From positions 1,178,001 to 1,242,000 of the forward strand of contig NC_039481.1 of the NCBI RefSeq assembly GCF_003590095.1: a stretch of 64,000 bases of DNA. The letters run 5' to 3'. Each line of letters opens with the position of its first letter. Position 1 is the first letter of the stretch. This document shows, one piece after another, positions 1 to 10,890 of this stretch. The notes beneath the pieces are model-generated. The model had not been told where the DNA came from. It saw nothing but the letters and a program-made list of their open reading frames with translations, and did not search any database. This stretch comes from Trichoplusia ni. Taxonomy: Eukaryota; Arthropoda; Insecta; Lepidoptera; Noctuidae. The position numbers and the translations under genes were made by a program.

Positions 1-2276
1 AAATGGCTGAACACCAACGGCATACTCTTCCCTGACAGGTAAGAATCTTTAATGAGTGTATTATTTGTTTTGTTCTAAAGTACTAAAGACTAGCATAGTA
101 TTTGTACATGAAGTTGAAGCTAGAGTCGCCTACAAAGTCATCAGACCTTGTGTTGCCATGCATTTAAGCATTTTATCAAATATCTAATTACTGTGCTCCT
201 CTTTCTATAGCATATAAAACATTTTTGTCGAAAAACTCTGAAACTCTTATTTCAAAGTTAGATGGTTGAAATATCACTAACTTATAAATAAAGAAAAACT
301 GTTAGTCATTAAAATCTTAAATACGTAACTTTTTAGTTTGTACAGCGTTTTATTTAAAGTTACAAAATTGAAGTCTATAAATAGCTAGCCTTTATTGATT
401 GGACTGACGCGCGGCTTAGTTGTTCAATTTATATTGTAAAGTTTGTCCTACTTACACAATTACTTGATTCTTTAAAGAGTAGCGAATTTCAAAACAGTTA
501 AGACTTTCTATACATCTTTTAAAAGCTAACATGAATCAGATTCATTAATGATGACATATTCTTTTGCCAATGTTTCGATTTTTCAGACTTCGTAACAACA
601 GTCTTAGTTTTTGCGTAATTTTTTTTGTTAACGAAAATATAAAGTCCCACCATTACATTTCGTGGAATGTTTTTAGTGGACTTACCTGAATACTTAACTT
701 CCGCTAATTCAGTAAATTGGCATCGAATTACCAGTTTCGTTTGGCCCGGGAAAATTTTGAATTAAACGGCTTTTGATAACATTTAGTCCTTCTATATTTA
801 TTAAGATCAGTTGATATCATTTATTGATATAGCTTCGCTTTTAAGGTGTCCCACAGAGATATGCCCTTTAATATTATTGTAACTCTTTACTATAGAAAAT
901 GCACAGCTACTTCTCTTATTAAATTCCACACTTCATTTAATACAACCAGACTTACATAGTTCCAGACGAATTCAGTAATTTTAAATGATGTCCCTGGTCG
1001 AAAATGTCCATTCGGTTCCTTTACAAAATTGACCTTCGCTGTTTATAAATGTATCTTCAAAACCAAAACGTAACAAGATATATCACACCAACAGATGCAC
1101 ACTGTTCATCTGCGGCATCGAGGACCGTCAGTACAAGGACGAGAAGATCAACTGGTGGGACAACGTGTACGGTTTCGACATGTCCTCCATCAGGAAGGTG
1201 GCCATCTCCGAGCCGCTCGTCGATGTCGTTGATGCTAAACAGGTAAACATATATTATATTATCATAGGTATATTTGAGAAGGTACCTTTGATGTCGGTTA
1301 TCAATGTAAAATTAGGCCTATGCCTGTTCTTTAAAGTTCAAACTTTCCGGGTGTGACCCTAAATCGATGAGTGTTTTACTTGAAAATTCATAATTGAGCA
1401 TAACCGACTCGTCAAATTATGACATTTTATCATTTGCACAAGTAATGGAAGTATTTGTAAAACTGAATAAAGTTAGAAATACCACTCGTAGTTGTTTTCA
1501 GCAGATGTATTTTTGAGTGTAATGCACTTAGAATCGCGAATCAATGTCACGATTCACGAATCAATAGATTGTCTAAATGAATTTGTTTTAATTTCAGGTG
1601 GTGACCAATTCGTGTTTACTAAAAGAAATAGACTTATACACAGTCAAGAAAGAAGATCTTAACTTTGAATCTAAGTTCCATCTACAGGTAAGAAACTTAT
1701 CTTTTTGGTTTAGTTAATATATCTCTAGCTTGTCCTAGTACTGTTTCAGCGTAATTTTCTGAATAAATGGCTTTCGATTCATTTCGCATTTGTGTCCACT
1801 CAGGTCCGTCGCAACGACTTTATCCAAGCACTAGTGACGTTCTTCAACGTGGAGTTCACGAAGTCGCACAAGCGGCTCGGGTTCAGCACCGCCCCCGAAG
1901 CGCCCTACACGCACTGGAAGCAGACCGTCTTCTACTTCGATGATTACATGACTGTAAGTTTTATTTTTGAACATATAGTACGCGATTTTATAGGTTCATG
2001 CATTTACTATAAAGCGTGAAGTATTCATGAAATCAGATTTGATATTGACGGTTCATATAATTATGAGAGAATCTTTTTACAATAAATCAATTCAGCTCAT
2101 CATGTACTTAAACTTTGCGTGTTTGACCACAGGTAAAGAAGTTCGAAGAGATCACGGGCACATTCTCAATGCGTCAAAACGCGCGGAATAATCGCGATCT
2201 TGATTTCGAAATCGAGATCGACTTTAAAGGCGAACTGTGTCAAGTTCGGGAGAAGAATCACTACAGGATGCGCTGA
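1..2276 (+). CDS. Art1: Protein arginine N-methyltransferase 1 (Art1/PRMT1), C-terminal half, five exons
   Basis: PRMT1 is the main type I arginine methyltransferase. It makes asymmetric dimethylarginine on histone H4R3 and RNA-binding proteins, using S-adenosylmethionine. Exons by frame and GT-AG sites: 1-38 (already open at the window edge), 1095-1242, 1598-1687, 1804-1953 and 2133-2276; every junction keeps frame. They encode the substrate-binding beta-barrel: GILFPDR, then IEDRQYKDEKINWWDNVYGF, EPLVDVVDAKQ, the THW loop (PYTHWKQTVFYFDDY), and the ending NHYRMR followed by TGA, matching the usual PRMT1 C-terminus. The SAM-binding fold and double-E loop lie upstream of the window. Coding exons are clearly GC-richer than the introns. 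Other PRMTs (PRMT8, PRMT3) share this fold, but the ending and length fit PRMT1. Nothing suggests a broken gene. Confidence 0.96.
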
Positions 2277-3350
2277 ATAGACCTCCTTGGGCCGCCCGAC
2301 CAGCCTTCACCGACAAACACAGCCCCCGTTACGAATACTACTGTTTTACTGCACCAATACTGTACTACCATATGGAGTTGCATAGCCTGCATGCTAAGGT
2401 ACGATAATGTGATTGGAAAACGGCTCCTTTTTCATAAAATTCCAGAATTACCGCTTCAGAATGTTAGTTTTTGCAAAACTGATAAAATACTGTTAAATTT
2501 TATCAATCGTTTTGTACGGAGTAGGATCTGGTCAGTGCTTAATAGCCCTAACTCGTGTGATTTTTGTTATATCTAAAATACATTTAAGATTTAATATTTT
2601 TGTAGGAGATAGACATTCTATATTTTTTAACATATAATTCTTATCTCTTGTAATGTATAACATTCGTTAGAACATTTTGACCTGACTAGTTTCACTTGTA
2701 CAACACACACATCTGCAAAGCAAGACACATGTGGTGTTTGAATTAACTAAAATTCCATGATATTCTTGACCATTAAGTAATAAGACAGTATCAGTGAAGA
2801 TAAATGTTTGAATATTGTTTCTTTGTCGCTTTGTGTAAAGGGCAAGTGTAACAATGTCCGAAGGCTGGTAATAGTAAACGAATTTTGTAACAAGAATATG
2901 TTTTAAGGAAATATGGTCGCTGTGTAATTTTTAATTAATTAAACAATAAGTAGTTTCGACTCACTTTATTTGGATTCGTTCATTTTCCATTATTTTATAA
3001 TTTTTGTCGTGTGATATTTTTTAGTTCTCATTTATATCGGTGGATAAGTGGCTATAAGTAATTGGAACAAGACATAGCTCGCGGTGAATGCCTGCTCCTT
3101 GTAATAGCTAGACCAGCTAGCTCTGCCTGAAGTTGCCAGCAACATGTTCCTTTTTCTATACTTTTGTAAAATCCGATACAAAAGATTGTTAATTAGGTTA
3201 ATACTTCAATTTAATCTACAAATAAATAGTCAACAAAGTAATGTAGTTAAACTTAATCGACAAGAAATCGGCTAGGTATTTAATAAATAGACGATTGTAC
3301 CTTTCAGTATTTTTGTTGTAATTGACAGCTCGAATAAAGTGAGTTGAGAA
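2277..3350 (+). other. Probable 3' UTR of Art1
   Basis: AT-rich sequence after the TGA stop with no coding signal. The first exact AATAAA hexamers on the plus strand are at 3221, 3282 and 3333, so a 3' UTR of about 1 kb is plausible. The end is inferred. Confidence 0.4.
3221..3338 (+). terminator. Three candidate poly(A) signals for Art1
   Basis: Exact AATAAA at 3221-3226, 3282-3287 and 3333-3338, the first such hexamers after the Art1 stop. Which one is used cannot be told from sequence. Confidence 0.35.
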
Positions 3351-5187
3351 GATTTGACGACGTTTATGAATTAAGTTAGTGTCTCACGTTTGTATGACCG
3401 CCTAAAGATACTGCTAAGCCCGCTGGAGCGCGGGGACTATTATAGAATTTCATAAAACACCGTATTACTAAACTTGTATACATGTTAATGGCAGTTTTGA
3501 ATTATTGTTTAAGCGCATTACTTTGTAACCCTAACCAAACAAGATTACTGCAATTTATGTCTAAAGTATATAGCTTACTTAACCCAGTGTCCGTAAGTGT
3601 AATTATATGTATGATGTACATGGTTGTTAGCATAGGAATGTAACCTTTAAATCTTATTGCTATTCACAAAACTTCACAAGCATGTATTGTAAGCCCGTGT
3701 TAGAGATAGGTTTCACATGACAGGCATGATATTATTTTTATATTGTGTATCGTAAATATATAAGGACTAATATGTAGGGCTGATCGGTAGAACATCGATT
3801 TAAATATCTGTAATAATTTGTTTCTAAGCAACCAAAGTGAATATTAGCAGTGAGATTGTAAAAGATCTAGTCAGACGGTGATACTATAAAAATTCACTAT
3901 ACTTTGAATCAATTTACGTTTCTTACTGTGCTCTGGGACTCTTATAAAATTGCTCAAGAAATGCGCCCCAATTTAAAAGTGCAAATGCCGTATGATTAAT
4001 AATATAGCGTTGCAAAATGGACCCTATGAAATGAAGAGTTAGTTTCACCCTTCTTAAATATTTTCTGGCAGATTACGACACGCCGTTGATGTTAAAAAGA
4101 AGAGTTTAATCTTCATCGAGATCTACAGCAAACGAGCAATTTTTGCTAGCTTTCATATAGTTTCATAGACTGGCCCAAAATTGATATATAATTAGTAGAA
4201 ATGATATATAAGGTACTTCTTACCTTCGTGGGGTTCATTTCATAACAGATACGTTTAAAACTGCCATCAACAATCTGTTAGGTGTGAGAGCACTTCATTG
4301 TATAAGTTGATGTTCAACAACCGATGCCAATGTCGCCACACAGTGGCATTATTACTATTTTCTACGGTTTAGCGACCGTACATGGTGTACGAATATTTGT
4401 GGTGCATTCATGAATAAGTACCTATAAGAAATATGTTGTTTTATTTATATCCTACCTTTACCTCTCGCATTTGTTAAATTCTGATTGATCATTTAACGTT
4501 ATAAGAACCTCATAGTCATAGAGCTATGAGGTGTTGCAGCAGCAATGGAGATGGCGCACTATACTCAGCATATCAGCGACTGGCTTCTACACAAGTCCCA
4601 TTTTCAGAATTCTTGCTACATACTTTTGTACATATTGATAGGTGGCTAAATGAAGTCTTTACAAGTACAGGGGACGGCTGAGAGGACGGTAATTGTACTA
4701 CTTTCAAAATCTGAAGTGTTTAGGATTATACAATGATTTGAAAAAAAAATAACCACATTTTAATAGAAGATATAATGTACTTCAATGTTTCAATGAATGA
4801 TGGAGTTAATGAACGAATAACTTAAAAACTATATTATAATAGAATAAAATTATGTTCTATATCCTGTTGCATCAAACTAATGTCTTAGATTAAAATAATT
4901 GCTTAGGTAAGTGGCTATCTGAAACAGTGAGCCGAACTAGGTAATTGGTTAAGTTTTTAAAATGTTATGAACCTAAATACTATCTCAACTCATTCATTAA
5001 AGTTAGAAAATAGATGTAACATGCAGACTCAATTTAACTATTATAGACGGACTAGACATCGCTACAAACATGAAATTCAATGGAAAATATTACAATATCT
5101 AATAATTTATGGTCAGTTTGATGCAATCAGAAAGAAAACCTTGCGGTTCACCTTATAATAGCTCTTATTTCTATACTTCATAAGTTA
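3351..5187. other. Intergenic, between tail-to-tail genes
   Basis: No gene seen. AT-rich DNA separates Art1 (+) from the small secreted-protein locus (-). The short open frames here are AT-rich and lack splice or start context. Confidence 0.5.
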
Positions 5188-5333
5188 TTATGCGACGACA
5201 GCAGCGACTGGGACGTCGTTCGGGTTGTTCTTGTAGAGGTCGACGCAGCAACAGTTAGTGATCAGCTGGTGTTCTTCGCAAGAGTTCGCGTACAGGAACT
5301 TGCAGTCGGTCTTGCCGCAGTTGTATGGGTTGA
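5188..5333 (-). CDS. Terminal exon of a small secreted CCC-cysteine protein
   Basis: A 146-nt exon read on the minus strand. The acceptor is well formed: T-rich tract, a TTAAC branch-like site and TTTCCAG, with the exon starting at 5333 in phase 1. It encodes 47 residues, opening NPYNCGKTDC and ending PVAAVVA before the stop. The cysteines follow C-x4-C-x7-C-x8-CCC, almost the layout of the exon at 5743-6017 (C-x2-C-x7-C-x8-CCC). No initiator ATG lies in this exon. The frame stays open upstream of the acceptor and looks hydrophobic, but that stretch coincides with the intron's T-rich tract. The exon either shares the signal-peptide exon at 10666-10726 (the phase matches) or has its own first exon that I did not find. 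Function unknown; secretion is inferred. Confidence 0.6.
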
Positions 5334-5742
5334 CTGGAAACGTGGATTTTGAGGTTAATACCAACAAAACAAACACGAAAAGTCCAAGTACCTTTCTTTT
5401 CTTTGAAGTGAACTCAATTTGTCAAAACTGCTACACTTATTACAAATATCGATTAGTTTTGTTTTAATTCACGTGAAAACTTATGGCAAGAAACGCGGTC
5501 CTTTTTCAAGGCGTACACGGCGACACAGGTCCATAATGCAGTGCAGAGGCCTTTTTAGAGAACTTTTTGATGTGGTTGGGCATCTACGACGGCCAAAGGT
5601 TATTTTAACAAAAGAGTTATTTTTATACTTATGATTTCGAGAAGAGTTTTCGTTTGACCATTGTCATTAGGAGAATAGTAGTAGGTGCTCACCGCCTTAT
5701 GTAAAACCGTCGTATGTGTAACCGAGGCTGCTAAATAATTTA

Positions 5743-8700
5743 CTAAATTTTCTGATGATACTCACAAACTGAACTGCAGCAGCACGAGTCATGTGTTTGC
5801 TTGTGGTAGCAGTAGCTGTAGACTGAGGAATCACAGAGTGGGCATCCAGCGTGGGCGCCAGGCGGTCCCGCGGGTCCATAGTGGCCCGGGCCATAATGCC
5901 CAGGGCCGTACTGCCCGCCGTATTGTCCCCCCGGGTAGTATCCCGGTCCGCTCGGATATGGGTAGTTGCCGTAGTTGCCTCCTAACAAATAGTCCAGCAT
6001 TTCTCTTATTCCGAAACCTGTAGGTGAATGATGGTGCAATGTGCAATGAGTGTTAGTTGTGAATGTTACCTTTCATGTGCGGTGGATTGAGCCCGACCGA
6101 TGGATTGTGAGCCAGATGAGCAATTAGTTACTGTTTTGCTGTGGTATAATTTGTTGATTAATTAATATTTGTGATGATAGTAATTTGTCGTCGTGTTGGA
6201 GAGGAACAAAAACTTCATACATAAATGTAAGCACAAAATCTATGTTTAAGGAAGTGATTGGCATAAATATTTTCTAGGTTGGTAGATTTTCTTGCTGTCA
6301 GTACCTACACCGAATTTCTGTCGAATAACCCTTTTTTATCAATTTTGTGGTAAAAGACAACCGTAAGAAATGTAAGGGTAAAGTAAGTCCCTAATTGTTT
6401 TAATATTACGCTATCAATGGTGTTATTATTATGAGATAAACTGTGTTGTTTCAATTACGAGTATGTTAATATAACTTTTAATGTTTAGTTCATTCACACG
6501 CTACACAATAGTTATAAAATAAAACCTTGATAAAACATGCATTTGAGCACAAGTCGCCCTCAACCATAGGAAGCGAATATTTGATAATGATATTATTACG
6601 AATTGTTTTAATGTGAAATAGATATACATCTTATACGTAAAGTTAATTGTTTCTTGGTTTTATAACAATTTAATCTAACATTAAAGATTGACACTCGACC
6701 TTGTGCGTTTCCTTATTTTTGGTAATTAGTCTAGGTACTTAATTAACGTTTGTTTAGCGTGACGCTTTGTGATGAAGATGACACATAAGTTTTCGGCAAA
6801 AACGACAATAATGTGCTATAAGGCATTCGTTATTGTTTGTTTTTTTAGAGCAAGTTTTGTTCAAAAGATGTGTGATGTCATATTTGGATAATAAGTATCG
6901 GTCATTGTAGTCAAAGGTTGGAAAATCAGTCATACTAAAAAGCGCATTTTGAATAATTATTTGACGACGGTGGAATTCATGAATTCTACCATGGTGTAAA
7001 AACATGCAGTTTAGTCTATGGTAGGCGTTCCCGAAAACGTCAAAAAAATTAAGTGTCAGTCACGATGTTTGCGCGGGCGAAACTTTCAATTTCAATATAA
7101 TTATTCCAATCCTTGTTTAAATTTGAAGTCTTGGTGTTTCGGTTATTTTTATATCGATGTATCAAGTTAGTGATGCGTTGTTGGTTATAATAGTAATCTT
7201 TATAAGTGACCAAATTGTGAAAAAATACAGAAAGGTGAGTACATCAACCGTTAGTTATTTTGTGAATATGTTTCTTTCTTAAATAATTGTGTAACTCTTA
7301 TAATGGTTTTTTAAAACCTAAGTACCTACTTAAACAATTACTTGTGAAGCTATACATCAGTAAATAATTTATTCGTATTTGACTTTTAAGTTTACGTTTT
7401 CTTTATTTCTCCTGAAAAGATCGTATTTAAAACTGGGTGGTAAACATTAATAAACTTGTTTTTAAACCTAGAAGAGTATAAATACAGATTATCCTGATTT
7501 TTATCCCGTTTTCACTACGGGTTTCGGCATTTATTAAATTTTCCGTTGAACACTACGACTTTCTTTTTATTCTAAAAAACTTGACCTTATCTATCATTTA
7601 TGTTGTTTACAGCATTGTAGAAACGATTTAGGTACTTTATATCTGTGTATTTAACGGTGGTTGAAAATGTTTTTTTTTTTTTTTTTTATTTATTGAACAA
7701 AAGTGATACATTTTTTTTAATACAAACTAATTCGCCAAACTGCATGACAGTTTGTTGGCGAATACTGAGCTCTCACTTAATCTTAAAACTTAAATATCTT
7801 CAAATAAACGTATAGATGATATATCAAATCAATCTCTTTAAATTACATGTGTTCCTTGAGTGTTATGGCAGCCCTGATTATATTAATCTATGCAGCTTAC
7901 ATGTTTACTTTTTCATCGAATGAATGTAGTAGTAGTTGCTTTACTTTATTTTTAAATACATTCTTAGATATATGCTCTTCTTCAATTGTAATATTGTTAA
8001 ACAGTCGTGGTATAATATATTTATGCGTCCTTTCACCGTAATAGTTTCCTGCAGTAGGTTGTATATACTTATTTCTAACATCTTTTCTGAGCATACAGTA
8101 TGTGTCTCTTGGTATTTTAAACTCTGAGTTTCTATAATGTTCAACTAATAACAAATATTTTACTTTTTCATGCGCTGGTAACACGTTACATATTTTATAC
8201 AGTTTCATATAGTTTTTAGAATTAGAATATCTACTTGGTTAATATATGATTTTTGCTGCAAGTTTTTTCTTAATATCCGCAAAGTCATGGCATAAATATA
8301 CCACTAGTATCCAAATCTGTCTATGCCTAGATAGAATATTCAAAACGGCCATAAGAATATTATATTTGTTTGTTTTGTTGCTTTTAGTATTTTTTATACG
8401 AATCGGTTTACTGTTCCATTTATGTTAACGATAATTTTATTATGTCAATTACGACTAGAAGGTGCCATATTCATTTTAAAAAGAAACTAAAAAATTACTT
8501 TCAAATCGTAATACACAATAACTACTCGAATTTTGGATTAGTAGAGATGTTATTAATTAGGAATTAGTAGATACAGTTCGTCACATTTCGCCAACTTGTT
8601 AAAATATTCGCAAACTTTAAACTAAGTTTTATACCTATACGATTAACTAAATATATAATTTACTTAGTCACTTAGTCTTGAGTGGACGGAAAAAGAAAAA

Positions 8701-10720
8701 ACAGATTTTCCCATAACGATTTTTTAATCTAGCGGAACAAATAACAGTTTCAAGTAAGTGGTTGATTACCTACTACCTAAATACTTATATGATTTTCCAA
8801 ATAGTATGTATGTACCTAAGTACTGTTATTCAAATATAGCAGATTTACGGTGTTAATTTTCCTCTGTGCAGTAGTGAGTAAAATGATAGACACTTATTCG
8901 ATCGGATACGCGCTTTGGTTTCGAACCCTGCGTGGGCATCATTTTGAGGAGCTCATGCCTAAGCTACAACTGCACAAGTTGATTGATCACTCGTTAAACT
9001 ATGCTTATAAGGTTGATCCGTAGTTCCTCAGTGGTTCGGAAGGCTCGCTTAAATATGGGTCACGGCTAGACAGGGGTAGGCAGAAGCTACGAAGTCTGAC
9101 AACCAGTTTAAGGGGTATCATGTTGCCCGGGGTACTGGGTTGAGAAGGTCAGATAGACAGTCGCTCCTTGTAACACACTAGTACTAAGCTGAATTCGTTT
9201 AGACTGAAAGCCAAACCCAACATAGTTAGGAAAAGGCCAAGACGAGGACGTGGACATCATTTTGTGCGCAGTATTTGTAAATTCTTAATTCTTAAACGAA
9301 GCTATATTTAAACACGGCTAGTCTGTATTTCGTAAATAGAACAAATGCTATTGTAGTTTACGATTTAGTTTACTTTTCTACTGCTAACTGCCTATTTCAC
9401 CCTTTATACAATCTTGACAATGAACGTATTGAGTTATCTTCTCATTGAATACAGAAATGATTGTCCACCTCTTACTATAGATATTGAATGTAATGTAAAT
9501 AATAGTAAACAAACACGCAATTAGTTATTATTATAGTAACAACGATGTTTTTTTTTTAAATCTGAAGCAAATCTCTAAATTATTTCTCGTGTGCACTTTA
9601 AATTAAATTTAAGTAGGGCTATAAGATATACCTACTTGGTGTTACAAAGCATATCAATTTAGAAAACACATTAATATTATGTAAACATCAGAAAGCTTTT
9701 TTTTTGTAAATTTCAAACGTTTTCTTCGTTTCAAGAAATTCTCATTTTATTACAAGGCGACCTACGAAAGATTCTTTGCGACGTTTTTAATTTGAACATT
9801 TACCGATTTCGGAAAACTATTGCTGAATCCGAAATATATAAGTAGGTTTTGATAAATCAGCAAAATCTCAATAGTTTATTTTTATTCACTTACATGTCTT
9901 ACATCCTTACTAGTTATAATAAAACCATTAACATCTAAGTTGGCAAATGAATCATGCAGTCTTATTTAATGATAGTCCACAAACCTATGCATATGTATAA
10001 CTTATTTAATATCACTATGACAAGTAATGACACCGGTAATGACATGATTACCATGGTATGACCAAGCTCGGTGCGATGGTTACGGTATCCTATGGTAAAC
10101 TTACCGCCCAGCTGATTCCTGCTTATGTCGTAATTTGTGGGCTGAACACCTATTGAGATCGCATTTCATGGTTACAAGGCATTATGATTAGGTAAATAGT
10201 TTTTTTTTTTAATAAGTAAATCATTAAATAATTGAAAATGTCGTTTATTGTTTGGGGTCGTCTCAGCTTCGGGGTAATAGTATAATTTCTAAATTTTTAT
10301 ACAATTTTTTATTAACGTTTCTTATTCAATTTTTTATTTATTTTTTAAACTTTAATGTACAATTGTGGTATTTGTGGTAAGGCGGACTTAATGTCGCAAG
10401 GCATTATCTACCTCTCAATCTTTATTATTTTATTAGAATTGCAAAGTTTTATAAGCTACAATAGTTAAGGTTAATTTGAGCTAAAATAAACTTTTTTCAC
10501 TTTAAAATATGAGAACGTGCCCATTACTAGAGACAGTAATTTTAGAAAAAAGAAATACTGGGACAGAAAGTATTAATTATTATACACAATCACGGCCCTA
10601 AATTTTATTTAGGACTACAAAATTAACAAAAACAATTAAGAATTAATAAACTATTAAAAACTCACCATCGCTAACAGCCAAACTGGCAGCTAACACCAAA
10701 AATAAAATCTTAAAAAACAT
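5743..10720 (-). CDS. Small secreted Gly/Tyr/Pro-rich protein with C-terminal CCC motif
   Basis: Two coding exons on the minus strand: 10666-10720 (ATG, 18 codons plus one base) and 5743-6017, joined in phase 1 to make one Gly codon; 109 residues in all. The first exon is a classic signal peptide, MFFKILFLVLAASLAVSD, ending in a strong donor (G|GTGAGT). The second opens FGIREMLDYLLGG, continues with repeats of YGPGHYGPGHYGP type, then has a C-terminal cysteine segment: C-x2-C-x7-C-x8-CCC-x3-C. A CAG acceptor six bases before the ATG (exon starts 10726) and a donor at 10856 suggest a short non-coding first exon. The intron of about 4.6 kb holds a LINE fragment and other repeats. Gly/Tyr-rich tracts occur in structural secreted proteins such as cuticle and eggshell components, but I cannot name a family. 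Confidence 0.72.
6754..6943 (-). CDS. Doubtful Cys/His-rich small exon inside the intron
   Basis: An open frame on the minus strand runs from about 6943, after a TTTTTAG acceptor-like site, to a TAA at 6754. Its C-terminal part is C-x8-C-x5-C-x2-C-x4-C followed by HLHHK. It lies on the same strand as the two CCC exons and within the same intron. The acceptor phase does not match the shared signal exon, and the CCC triplet is absent. It may be a third unusual exon or chance; no function is proposed. Confidence 0.2.
7670..8310 (-). mobile_element. 5'-truncated non-LTR retrotransposon: RT C-terminus, 3' hairpin and poly(A)
   Basis: On the minus strand an open frame (about 8310 down to 7897) resembles the region after the reverse-transcriptase domain of Jockey/CR1-type LINEs: LYKICNVLP, then ERTHKYIIPRLFNNI and FKNKVKQLLL. 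A 3' UTR follows with a hairpin (7730-7763, arms ATTCGCCAA.../...TTGGCGAAT with a 3-base bulge), an AATAAA and an 18-base poly(A), seen as poly(T) at 7670-7687. The 5' part is missing or too decayed to read. Family assignment is by pattern only. Confidence 0.6.
8885..9250 (+). repeat. Dispersed moth repeat, copy 1
   Basis: Contains a TTTCGAACCCTGCGTGGG-like box and ends CCAAACCCAACATAGTTAGG. The inverted segment at 23530-23775 shares blocks in the same order: CAACTG.ACAAGT.GAT, GGGTCACGGCT/GAGTCACGGCT, AGAAGTCTGAC.ACCA, and the final CCAAC.CCAACATAGTT. The element is non-coding and of unknown class. Confidence 0.6.
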
Positions 10721-10855
10721 TTTCAACTGCACAGATACAAAAATGAAATAAAATAAAAATATTATTTGTTTGTGCGTGTGTTTGGCACGCTCGCTGTTCG
10801 AGAACGTCGTGTAAATAATAAAACAAAATACACTGACTTAGTGAGCTGGACTTAC

Positions 10856-10890
10856 CGGTGCAGTCGTGCACAAAAGTGTATACAAGATAA
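10856..10890 (-). promoter_or_regulatory. Putative 5' UTR exon donor and TATA-like box of the secreted-protein gene
   Basis: On the minus strand CACCG|GTAAGT makes a strong donor with the last exon base at 10856. It pairs with the acceptor TGTGCAG at 10727-10729, giving a 129-bp intron. A TATATTA box lies about 25 bases upstream of the donor. The transcription start is not defined. Confidence 0.4.

Larger units (their letters stand above)
6018..10665 (-). other. Large intron of the small secreted-protein gene, repeat-laden
   Basis: Lies between the signal-peptide exon and the terminal exon. It holds a retrotransposon 3' end (7670 to about 8310), a dispersed repeat (8885-9250), a Cys-containing open frame (6754-7005) and otherwise AT-rich sequence. 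Confidence 0.5.

Noticed and set aside
5334..5420. Hydrophobic in-frame extension upstream of 5333 as a signal peptide
   Set aside because: No in-frame ATG before a stop, and the stretch coincides with the polypyrimidine tract and branch-like site of a good acceptor.
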